A DNA stretch of 15,513 bases, from NCBI GenBank assembly GCA_023410885.1, contig JAEYPI010000155.1, forward strand, positions 1 to 15,513. Reading direction: 5' to 3'. Origin of the DNA: Bacillota bacterium (lineage in GTDB: Bacteria; Bacillota; Clostridia; DSM-8532). Position 1 is the stretch's first letter. The number at the start of each line of letters is the position of its first letter. This document shows positions 1 through 6,408 of this stretch, piece after piece. The position numbers were made by a program, and so were the translations under genes. The notes under the pieces are model-generated. The model did not search any database, was not told the DNA's origin, and saw only the letters and a program-made list of their open reading frames with translations.

Positions 1-245
1 GTGTAGGGTGAGTATTCCTCAGTAATTCTGTTTATCAAATCATATACCGTATCAGCTGCTTCATCCCAAAATGTATCGTTTGTCGCTTTATCATAAGCCC
101 AAAATGACTGGTCATCCAGGTCCTGAGAAGGTTTTGACCCGTTTACGTCAACATCGGATGATTGGATTGGAGCACCATTTATGCATCCGGTCAATGAGAT
201 AGTCAGGTATAATAGCGAAGTCAAGAGAGTTTTATATTTTTTCAT
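1..245 (-). CDS. Lipoprotein, N-terminal part (cut by window edge)
   Basis: Only the first 81 codons are present; the gene runs off the left edge. The N-terminus is a lipoprotein signal: MKKYK, a hydrophobic stretch, then the lipobox LTGC with Cys at residue 20. The mature start is polar and rich in Ser, Asp and Asn, as is usual for a linker behind a lipid anchor. The segment after it has several aromatic and acidic residues (SFWAYDKATND, TFWDEAADTVYD), and I do not recognise a family from it. The start ATG lies 7 bases after the kinase stop codon. Its ribosome binding site (AAAGGGGA) is formed by the last codons of the kinase gene, so the two are almost certainly co-transcribed and translationally linked. 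In context it may be a cell-surface enzyme or binding protein of the same sugar-utilisation unit, but this is inference. Confidence 0.8.
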   Translation of the reverse strand, partial: MKKYKTLLTSLLYLTISLTGCINGAPIQSSDVDVNGSKPSQDLDDQSFWAYDKATNDTFWDEAADTVYDLINRITEEYSPY

Positions 246-252
246 AGAGCCA

Positions 253-1248
253 TCATTCCCCTTTGGAAAAAATTGCATTTATTCTATTATAAGCCGTTTC
301 GCTGGAAATATATTGTTCCAGTCCCCAAATGACTGCTCCGGCTGCCGGTGGATTTTCAAGGGTTTTAAAGCTGATAGAGCATCCTTCATTCTTTGATAGG
401 ACTGTTTCCTTTAAAGCCTTTACTAAGAGGGCGTTACTTTCCTTGACATTGACTGACCCGGCCAGAACCACATCAAAAGTCTTTTCTCTTTTAAATTGAA
501 GTTCCTGAATCATACCATTGATGGATGCACCATAATCATTTCCTATTCCCATCAAGAGCTCTGTTGCAACTTCATCACCTAAATCGGCTGCTTCAAAAGC
601 AAACTTATTGAGATCTGAAATCTTTATTTCGCCTTCCTCTATTTTCTGTGTCAGCATATCCAAAAAATCATACTTTGATGATACTTCAAGCTTCTTAAAC
701 ATCAGTTCCTTCATTTGAGTATATCTACCGCACTTAAATAGATAGTAGTAAACGCTTCTTACCGCTGCCGTTCCTATGGAAGTGCCGCCCCCTCTATCTC
801 CGGTTAAGCCTCCTAAACCGCCGATTTGAAGCATATCCCCTCTTGAGTTAATACCTGCAACTGAACAGCCCGTTCCATTTATAGCACATATGCCAACGCC
901 GCTGGGACTACCGGCTTTAATTCCTAAATAGGCATCATTACATAGCAAAAACCGGGCAAGACCCAATTTTGAGAGGATCTCTGATATGCAGGCATGCTGT
1001 CTTTTTGTATCCACACCGGCTAAGCCCCAAACTGAATATTCTATTTCACCTAAATGAATGTTATTTCTGGTGAGAATTAAGCTCAATAGCTTATCCAATT
1101 CCTGTTTCAGCTGTCCGAAGCCGCCGGGCATGCTCTCATGGTTAAGCGGACCCCATTGAATCATATCGTTCCGATTTCCTTCAATATCGGTAAGAATACA
1201 TTGTGTTTTTGTTGCGCCTCCATCAACGCCTAAAATAAACCTGCTCAT
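253..1248 (-). CDS. BadF/BadG-type sugar kinase (N-acetylglucosamine kinase-like)
   Basis: This 331-aa cytoplasmic kinase of the ASKHA fold belongs to the BadF/BadG/BcrA/BcrD family, whose sugar branch phosphorylates N-acetylglucosamine, glucosamine or N-acetylmuramic acid with ATP. The visible motifs are phosphate-1 DGGATKT (residues 9-15), GLAGVD (75-80), the likely catalytic Asp105 in CNDAY, phosphate-2 INGTG (about 123-127) and the glycine-rich GGLTGDRGGGTSIG (146-159). The length is normal for the group. The start ATG overlaps the GH4 stop as ATGA, so translation is probably coupled; an AAAAGGGG site lies about 10 bases upstream. Since the locus imports sugar through an ABC transporter, this enzyme is the only visible source of sugar phosphate. 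It could act on a released monosaccharide or on the imported disaccharide before GH4 cleavage. The family is clear; the exact sugar is not. Confidence 0.9.
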   Translation of the reverse strand: MSRFILGVDGGATKTQCILTDIEGNRNDMIQWGPLNHESMPGGFGQLKQELDKLLSLILTRNNIHLGEIEYSVWGLAGVDTKRQHACISEILSKLGLARFLLCNDAYLGIKAGSPSGVGICAINGTGCSVAGINSRGDMLQIGGLGGLTGDRGGGTSIGTAAVRSVYYYLFKCGRYTQMKELMFKKLEVSSKYDFLDMLTQKIEEGEIKISDLNKFAFEAADLGDEVATELLMGIGNDYGASINGMIQELQFKREKTFDVVLAGSVNVKESNALLVKALKETVLSKNEGCSISFKTLENPPAAGAVIWGLEQYISSETAYNRINAIFSKGE

Positions 1249-2549
1249 TCCTTTATATCCCCTTTATAAAACTGTGGCAGATAAGCTTTGTTGGCTTCAA
1301 GCATGTCCTCAAGAACATCCCTGGCCTTTATGTAATCCCCGATCAAGGGGTGTACCATTAATGCTGACAGTGCTGCATCTTTACTTCCTTCCAGTCCTGC
1401 TGAAACTGTGAGCTTTTCATAAGCTTTCACAGCCTTCATAAGGCCTACGATATGAGGATTTTCAAATTTATCAATTTTGACCGGAACAACGCCACGTTTG
1501 CTAACGAGGCATTTCACTTCGACCACATCATCATCATCCATAAACGGAAGCGCTCCACAATTCTTGACATTCACCACATGAATTTCATTTTTATCGTTTT
1601 CAATTGCATCGATTAACGATACAGCTGCTGTTGAATAATTGGCTCCTCCGCGCTTTTCAAGTAATTCAGGCTTTCGATTCAGGGATTTATGCTGGTAGAG
1701 CTCCAGGAGACTGGCTTCAATTTCCTTGCACTCTTCACCTCTTGACCTCCCTGCCTGTATAGCATGCTTTTTTTGTTCATCTCTCAAATAAAAATATTTT
1801 AAATAACTAGAGGGCATTGCATTAACGGCCGTTAACATTTGAATATCATAATCCATATGGGGTATATTTTTCATGGTGGATATTTCAAGACCGCTTTTGA
1901 TTTTTTCTCCTAATATCTCTTTTCCATCCGCATAGACTGCTGTGATCCAGCTTAAATGGTTTAATCCCACATAATCATAGCTAAAGGACTGAGTGCCGGG
2001 CGGCAGAAGCTTTTCAGCATCTTTTACCATATTAATAGGAACATTGCACAGCCCCAGCATTTTAATATTGCTATGATTCAAAACGGCTTCAGCCAATATG
2101 CCGGAGGGATTTGAGAAATTAATGAGCCATGCATCCGGTGCAAGCTTCTCTATGCGCTTTACCATATGCATGATAACCGGGATTGTCCTGAGCGCGTTCA
2201 TAAAACCACCGGCTCCTGTCGTTTCCTGCCCCAGGAGATCATACTTGACCGGAATTATTTCATCTTTTATTCGGGCTTCCAGCCCCCCTACCCGTATTTG
2301 CGCAAGAATGTAGTCTGCTCCCTCTATTGCTTCATCAAGGCTGAAGGTTAGTATAATCTTTCCGGGATGTCCCGCTGCTTCAAGCATCCGCTCAGCCAAC
2401 CCACCAATGATATCCAGCTTCTTTGGGTCAATATCCATTAAATAGAAGAAATCAACCTTTAATTGAGTCTTTCTTACAATAAAGCCTTCTAACAGCTCAG
2501 GGGTATAGGTACTCCCTGCTCCAATTATCGCAATCTTTAATCCTCCCAT
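1245..2549 (-). CDS. Glycoside hydrolase family 4, 6-phospho-beta-glucosidase type
   Basis: This 434-aa enzyme belongs to the NAD- and metal-dependent GH4 family, which cleaves glycosides by a redox elimination mechanism in the cytoplasm. The N-terminal NAD fold is KIAIIGAGSTYTPEL (residues 5-19). A QETTGAGG motif lies at about 108-115. The metal-binding CNVP lies at 168-171, with His198 in GLNHLSW. A PSSYLKYFY segment around Tyr249 matches the region of the catalytic tyrosine. CNVP is the signature of the 6-phospho-beta-glucosidase branch; other GH4 specificities carry different motifs there. I chose the ATG at 2549 because GAGGAGGG lies just upstream and the NAD motif follows at the usual distance. 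The frame stays open to 2615, but that extension has no comparable site and the hairpin at 2614-2648 sits at its end. It overlaps the kinase by 4 bases. The substrate should be phosphorylated at O6, which the neighbouring kinase could provide. Confidence 0.93.
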   Translation of the reverse strand: MGGLKIAIIGAGSTYTPELLEGFIVRKTQLKVDFFYLMDIDPKKLDIIGGLAERMLEAAGHPGKIILTFSLDEAIEGADYILAQIRVGGLEARIKDEIIPVKYDLLGQETTGAGGFMNALRTIPVIMHMVKRIEKLAPDAWLINFSNPSGILAEAVLNHSNIKMLGLCNVPINMVKDAEKLLPPGTQSFSYDYVGLNHLSWITAVYADGKEILGEKIKSGLEISTMKNIPHMDYDIQMLTAVNAMPSSYLKYFYLRDEQKKHAIQAGRSRGEECKEIEASLLELYQHKSLNRKPELLEKRGGANYSTAAVSLIDAIENDKNEIHVVNVKNCGALPFMDDDDVVEVKCLVSKRGVVPVKIDKFENPHIVGLMKAVKAYEKLTVSAGLEGSKDAALSALMVHPLIGDYIKARDVLEDMLEANKAYLPQFYKGDIKE

Positions 2550-2613
2550 AAGCTCCCTCCTCAATCTTGCTCCATCGAAAATCTCTTTTCCAAATCGTAC
2601 CTTTTTTCTATAC

Positions 2614-2648
2614 ACTCAAAGGCCGGATGACTCCGGCCTTAATTGAGT
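2614..2648 (-). promoter_or_regulatory. Strong hairpin between binding-protein and GH4 genes
   Basis: AAGGCCGGA and TCCGGCCTT form a perfect 9-bp stem around a 4-base loop. It is prolonged by ACTCAA/TTGAGT after a small bulge. In the direction of transcription no clean U-tract follows (the sequence reads GTGTATAG), so it looks less like a full terminator than like an mRNA-stabilising or partly terminating element. Such elements commonly follow solute-binding protein genes and keep them expressed above the downstream enzymes. The role is inferred; the fold is directly visible. Confidence 0.6.
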
Positions 2649-2669
2649 AAACATACTTTTCACCCGCTC

Positions 2670-2724
2670 AGGGCTCTTCAAACAATAGCCTCTCCTATTT
2701 AATCGGCTATATTTCCTAGGCCCT
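2670..2724 (-). other. Weak nested inverted repeats downstream of the binding-protein gene
   Basis: An outer 5-bp pair (AGGGC/GCCCT) encloses an inner 6-bp pair (ATAGCC/GGCTAT) with a 14-base loop. It lies just after the solute-binding protein stop codon and before the stronger hairpin at 2614-2648. Together they could protect the 3' end of the binding-protein message. The individual stems are short and chance is possible. Confidence 0.3.
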
Positions 2725-2733
2725 TTTTATAGA

Positions 2734-4248
2734 TTACTTGCCATTCTTGGCTTTCCATTCATCATACTGTTTCTGTTGTTCAGCAATAAATTTGTCAACA
2801 CCGGCATCCTTCAATGCTTTCAAAAATTTGGGATAATACTCCTCAGTATTAACCTGTCCCCAAAGCATCGGATCTCTGTATTCATTGAGAACATTGCGGA
2901 TGGATGAAGATTCCGTAAGTACGTTCTCACCTATAAAGTTGAATCCTAAGGCAGGAGCAGCTATAGCTGAGGCATTTAGCTTTTCATAGGCTTCAAAGGT
3001 ATCCTTAGGATAGCTTTTGGGAAGCATTGCTGTATATATGCTTCCAAGCTCCCAACCTATACCGAAATCAAAGCCGGGATCCTTGGGGTCCTGTCCTGGA
3101 GCAAAGTCAACAGTGTTTTCATCAACCTTCACCCAATGCTTGTTCTCGATACCGTGTCTGACCATGGTTGCCATATACTTGTCAGTGTACACCAACTCCA
3201 TAACCTTCGCTGCAGCTTCAGGATTCTTTGATTGCCATGGTATGGCCGTAGCGGAGCCTACTGTATCAGCGGTTTCAACTATGGTTTTTCCTATCGGAAT
3301 ATAAAGGTGCTCATAACCTCTTTCTTCAGTCAGTTGCTTCTCATAGTTAGGTGCATAGGTAAGGCCTTTACTGAATATCTTTCCGTTTCTCCAATCATTG
3401 GGAGCGGTATTGGTTTCATAGTGAGTGTCACTGGGCAGATATCCCGCCTTCTGCCATCTCTCCATGGTTACACAGAACTCCTTGAACTCAGGCGTATCAT
3501 ATTGGTTGAAAATCTTGTCGTCTTTTACCGTGTAAGCATCTATCCCTGGAATATTCAGAGCTCCGGGCAAATCAATATCGCCCGTGACATGATTTTTTGT
3601 AAGCATACGCTCTAAGGGGAAGGGCGCTTCGATCATAACCATATCAGGCTCATTTTTCTTCACGGTTTCATAAAGAGGCTCCATATCCTTATAAGTTTTT
3701 ATTTTTGAGACATCCAGATTGTATTTGTCAACATAGGTTTTATTAATAATGAAGCCATACTGCTGTCCGAATTCCTTATAGGTCGGGAAGCAGTAAATTT
3801 CATTGTTGATCGTCACACCATCCCAAAGGGCTTGAGGAACATGAGCCTTTGTCTTGGGTGCATGCTCGTCAATCAACTTGTTAAGAGGCTTGAAGGCTCC
3901 TTTAGCAACGCCCGGAACATACTCATTGAGCCATGAACACGTAAAGACCAAATCCATGGTATCGCCAGCAGATAGCATAACGGGCATTTTTGAAAAGAAA
4001 TCATCATAGTTCAAATATTGTGCGTTAACTGTGACATTAATTTTTTCTTTCAGGTATTTGTTGATTTCATCCCAGACAATGCCTTCGTCCCTGAAGTTAT
4101 AGTCCGTATAAAGATACCAGGTGATTTCTACATGCTCGCTCATTTTTATCGGTTCTTTTGACGTACTCTCCGAGCCGCATGCTGCAAGTATAGAAAGAAC
4201 CATTATTAATGCCATAACCAAGCTGATCACACGTTTAAAGCTTTTCAT
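2734..4248 (-). CDS. ABC transporter sugar-binding lipoprotein (DUF3502-type C-terminus)
   Basis: This 504-aa extracellular solute-binding protein catches an oligosaccharide outside the membrane and delivers it to the two permeases encoded just upstream. Residues 1-24 are a lipoprotein signal with the lipobox LAAC (Cys24), so it is anchored to the outer face of the membrane. The body resembles family 1 sugar-binding proteins of the LipO/YtcQ kind. The C-terminal part (PALGFNF ... NVLNEYRDPMLWGQVNTEEYYP ... QKQYDEWKAKNGK) is typical of the DUF3502 domain. I placed the start at the ATG at 4248, which has AGGAGG 8 bases upstream; the earlier in-frame ATG at 4263 is next to that ribosome binding site and has none of its own. 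The ligand cannot be read from sequence. Its gene follows the permeases, and hairpins flank it on both sides, consistent with separate control of its mRNA level. Confidence 0.93.
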   Translation of the reverse strand: MKSFKRVISLVMALIMVLSILAACGSESTSKEPIKMSEHVEITWYLYTDYNFRDEGIVWDEINKYLKEKINVTVNAQYLNYDDFFSKMPVMLSAGDTMDLVFTCSWLNEYVPGVAKGAFKPLNKLIDEHAPKTKAHVPQALWDGVTINNEIYCFPTYKEFGQQYGFIINKTYVDKYNLDVSKIKTYKDMEPLYETVKKNEPDMVMIEAPFPLERMLTKNHVTGDIDLPGALNIPGIDAYTVKDDKIFNQYDTPEFKEFCVTMERWQKAGYLPSDTHYETNTAPNDWRNGKIFSKGLTYAPNYEKQLTEERGYEHLYIPIGKTIVETADTVGSATAIPWQSKNPEAAAKVMELVYTDKYMATMVRHGIENKHWVKVDENTVDFAPGQDPKDPGFDFGIGWELGSIYTAMLPKSYPKDTFEAYEKLNASAIAAPALGFNFIGENVLTESSSIRNVLNEYRDPMLWGQVNTEEYYPKFLKALKDAGVDKFIAEQQKQYDEWKAKNGK

Positions 4249-4280
4249 AATCTTCCTCCTCATGCTTTAATTTATTAAAA

Positions 4281-4294
4281 CCGCTTATGAGCGG
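4281..4294 (-). promoter_or_regulatory. Short attenuator-like hairpin between permease and binding-protein genes
   Basis: Right after the second permease stop codon, CCGCT-CATA-AGCGG forms a 5-bp GC-rich stem with a 4-base loop. It is followed in the transcript by TTTTAATAAATT. The arrangement resembles a weak intrinsic terminator or RNA-processing signal inside the operon. It is too short to be a confident terminator, and the next gene has no obvious promoter of its own. Confidence 0.4.
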
Positions 4295-4296
4295 GA

Positions 4297-5214
4297 TTAA
4301 CCCTTTACCCCTCCGATGGTTAGTCCTTTAATGAAGTACTTTTGGAAGAATGGATAAGCAAATAGAATAGGGGTTGTTGCTATAACCACCAGGGCCATAC
4401 GACCGGATTGACTGGGGAGTCGATTAAGCAGTGCCTGGCCCTGGGGGGTGGCTAAAAATCTTGAATTGGTTCTAATAAACTCAATAGAATTAATGGCCTT
4501 CATCAGCAGCTGTTGAATGGGTACAAGATTTTGCTTTTTGATGTAGAGCATGGCCAGCCACCAGTCATTCCAGTACATGATAAGCAGCATGAAGCCTATT
4601 GTTGCCAGACCCGGCTTTGCCAAAGGCATGACAATACGGAAGAATGTCGTAAATTCACCGGCCCCATCTATTTTAGCCGATTCAATAATGGAATCAGGCA
4701 CTGCGGTTTGAAAGAATGTTCTTAGAACCAATACATTCCACGCACTCACCAGGTAAGGAAGAATTAATGCCAAAATGTTATTATTTAAGCTAAAAATCTG
4801 TGTGTTGATCATGTAGGAAGGAATAAGTCCGCCAGAAAACAGCATAGTGAAGTATGCTATAAAAGCAAACACATTACGCATTTTAAAGCTTTTTCTGGAT
4901 ATGACATAAGCGAACATGGCGGTTATCATCAAAGCTAAAATTGTGCCACATACTGTTACAATAATGGATATCATATAGGCGTTCAGAATATGATCACCCG
5001 TTTTAAACATAAAATCATAAGCAAAAAGACTGAATTCCTTAGGGATAAGCCGGTAGCCATGATCCGCAATACTGGCTTCACTGGAAAATGATACGGAGTA
5101 AACCAGCAGCACGGGAATAACGCACATAGCGACCATACCGATCAGCAATAGATTGAAAACTATATTCCAGCCTGTAGACAGGGCGTTGATTCTGCTTTGC
5201 ACCATTTTCGCCAT
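4297..5214 (-). CDS. Sugar ABC transporter permease (LplC/YtcP type)
   Basis: This 305-aa integral membrane protein is the second permease of a carbohydrate ABC importer (CUT1 class, MalG side). It has about six hydrophobic segments, the first at roughly residues 17-40. The cytoplasmic EAA loop is clear (ESAKIDGAGEFTTFFRIVMP, about 180-200), the surface that docks onto the ATPase. The C-terminus QKYFIKGLTIGGVKG is typical of this permease group. The start ATG at 5214 has AAGGAAG upstream at good distance; a second ATG three codons later is possible. It pairs with the permease gene that ends at 5351 and with the binding protein that follows. No ATPase gene is nearby, so the importer probably borrows a shared MsmX-like ATPase. 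The transport role is sure; the sugar is not. Confidence 0.92.
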   Translation of the reverse strand: MAKMVQSRINALSTGWNIVFNLLLIGMVAMCVIPVLLVYSVSFSSEASIADHGYRLIPKEFSLFAYDFMFKTGDHILNAYMISIIVTVCGTILALMITAMFAYVISRKSFKMRNVFAFIAYFTMLFSGGLIPSYMINTQIFSLNNNILALILPYLVSAWNVLVLRTFFQTAVPDSIIESAKIDGAGEFTTFFRIVMPLAKPGLATIGFMLLIMYWNDWWLAMLYIKKQNLVPIQQLLMKAINSIEFIRTNSRFLATPQGQALLNRLPSQSGRMALVVIATTPILFAYPFFQKYFIKGLTIGGVKG

Positions 5215-5350
5215 AATCTGCTTCCTTTCTTGTTCTGCTATTCAGGAGCAATCAATTGATAAGTTCTGATTTTTCTAACAAAATATATTCTATTCTTCTG
5301 TTTTTGCCGGAAGGTTTATCGGAAGTTACAATTTTGATCATCCCTTGCAT
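5215..5350 (-). other. 136-base gap between the two permease genes, no clear signal
   Basis: This spacer is long for two permease genes of one transporter. I see no convincing hairpin terminator and no good -35/-10 pair. It is AT-rich, with a repeated TTCCG and scattered A-tracts. The ribosome binding site of the downstream permease lies at its low-coordinate end. Confidence 0.4.
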
Positions 5351-6265
5351 TTAAAATAACGCGTAGCCTTCGTCCACCTTTTTGGTGATCTTATTGGTAA
5401 CAACGACGAGGATAAACCCGACAACAGATTGGTATAAGCCTGCTGCCGCGGACATCCCAATATTCCCTCCCCCTTGTACCAGGCCGTTATAGACATAGGT
5501 ATCAATGACCTGTGTGACCGGATACAGCTGTCCATGACCAAGCGGAACCTGGTAGAACAGGCCAAAATCAGAATTGAATATTTTGCCGACCGCCATGATG
5601 GTTAAAATAATAATCATGGGCTTAATGGAAGGTATGGTAATGTAAAAAGCCTGTTGCCACTTGGTAGCCCCATCTAAAGTTGCGGACTCATAATACTCCG
5701 TTGATATACCTGTTATGGCCGCCAAATAAATAATACTGTTATAGCCCAATGTTTTCCAAAGTTGAGCAAACACAATAATAAAAGGCCAGTATTTTGTTTC
5801 AAAGTAAAATTGTACTTTTTCTAATCCCATTGATGCCAGAAGATGGTTTAAATAACCGAGATCATGATCGAGGAAGGCCTTAACCACAAAGGCTACTACC
5901 ACCCATGATAAGAAATAGGGCATAATAAATAGGGTCTGATAAACCTTTGAAGTAGTGCGGTTCCTGATTTCATTTAGAATAATGGCTATGAAGGTCGCAA
6001 AAACCAATCCGAGTACAATAAAAACTAAGTTGTATAATATAGTATTGCGTGTGATGGTAAAGGCGGCATTGCTTTTAAAAAGGAATTTAAAATTATCGAA
6101 GCCTACCCATGGGCTTTTCAGAATGCCACTGGCATAATTAATCCTTTTAAAGGCAAGTATGACTCCGAACATGGGCAAATAATTAAAGGCCAGTAATGCA
6201 ATCAGGGCCGGCAGGGCCATAATATATAAAGCCCCATCTTTCTTAATGCTGCGAAAAAAACCCAT
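5351..6265 (-). CDS. Sugar ABC transporter permease (LplB type)
   Basis: This 304-aa membrane protein is the first permease of the CUT1-class importer (MalF/LplB side). It begins with a short cytoplasmic tail, then a hydrophobic helix (LYIMALPALIALLAFNYLPMFG), and has about six membrane segments. The EAA loop is ESATLDGATKWQQAFYITIP in the second half, followed by the typical SIKPMIII. The end MDEGYALF is characteristic of LplB-like proteins. I chose the ATG at 6265 because AGGGGG lies about 7 bases upstream; the earlier in-frame ATG at 6280 precedes that site. It is the first gene of the transport unit and has a sigma-A-like promoter about 70 bases upstream. It works with the neighbouring permease and binding protein to bring an oligosaccharide into the cell. 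Confidence 0.93.
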   Translation of the reverse strand: MGFFRSIKKDGALYIMALPALIALLAFNYLPMFGVILAFKRINYASGILKSPWVGFDNFKFLFKSNAAFTITRNTILYNLVFIVLGLVFATFIAIILNEIRNRTTSKVYQTLFIMPYFLSWVVVAFVVKAFLDHDLGYLNHLLASMGLEKVQFYFETKYWPFIIVFAQLWKTLGYNSIIYLAAITGISTEYYESATLDGATKWQQAFYITIPSIKPMIIILTIMAVGKIFNSDFGLFYQVPLGHGQLYPVTQVIDTYVYNGLVQGGGNIGMSAAAGLYQSVVGFILVVVTNKITKKVDEGYALF

Positions 6266-6337
6266 AATAAGCCCCCTCATTTGCTTTTCTTTTTATGATG
6301 TAGTCATGATTAATCCCAATATTTTCCTACTACACTC

Positions 6338-6366
6338 ATTATAAATTAAAGGGCTTTAACTTTCTA
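6338..6366 (-). promoter_or_regulatory. Sigma-A-like promoter of the transport/catabolic unit
   Basis: A perfect -10 TATAAT (6338-6343) lies 17 bases from a weak -35 TAGAAA (6361-6366). Transcription would start near 6330, giving a leader of about 65 bases before the first permease. A weak -35 is what one expects of a promoter that needs an activator, here plausibly the YesN-like regulator. Two copies of the hexamer AAGTTA lie at 6357-6362 and 6370-6375, overlapping and just upstream of the -35. Confidence 0.55.
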
Positions 6367-6408
6367 TGGTAACTTCTTTAGATATTTTATACTTTTTTTA
6401 AATAGAGC

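Noticed and set aside
2550..2615. N-terminal extension of the GH4 gene to 2615
   Set aside because: The extension is basic and unlike the family, its start has no ribosome binding site, and GAGGAGGG stands right before the ATG at 2549.
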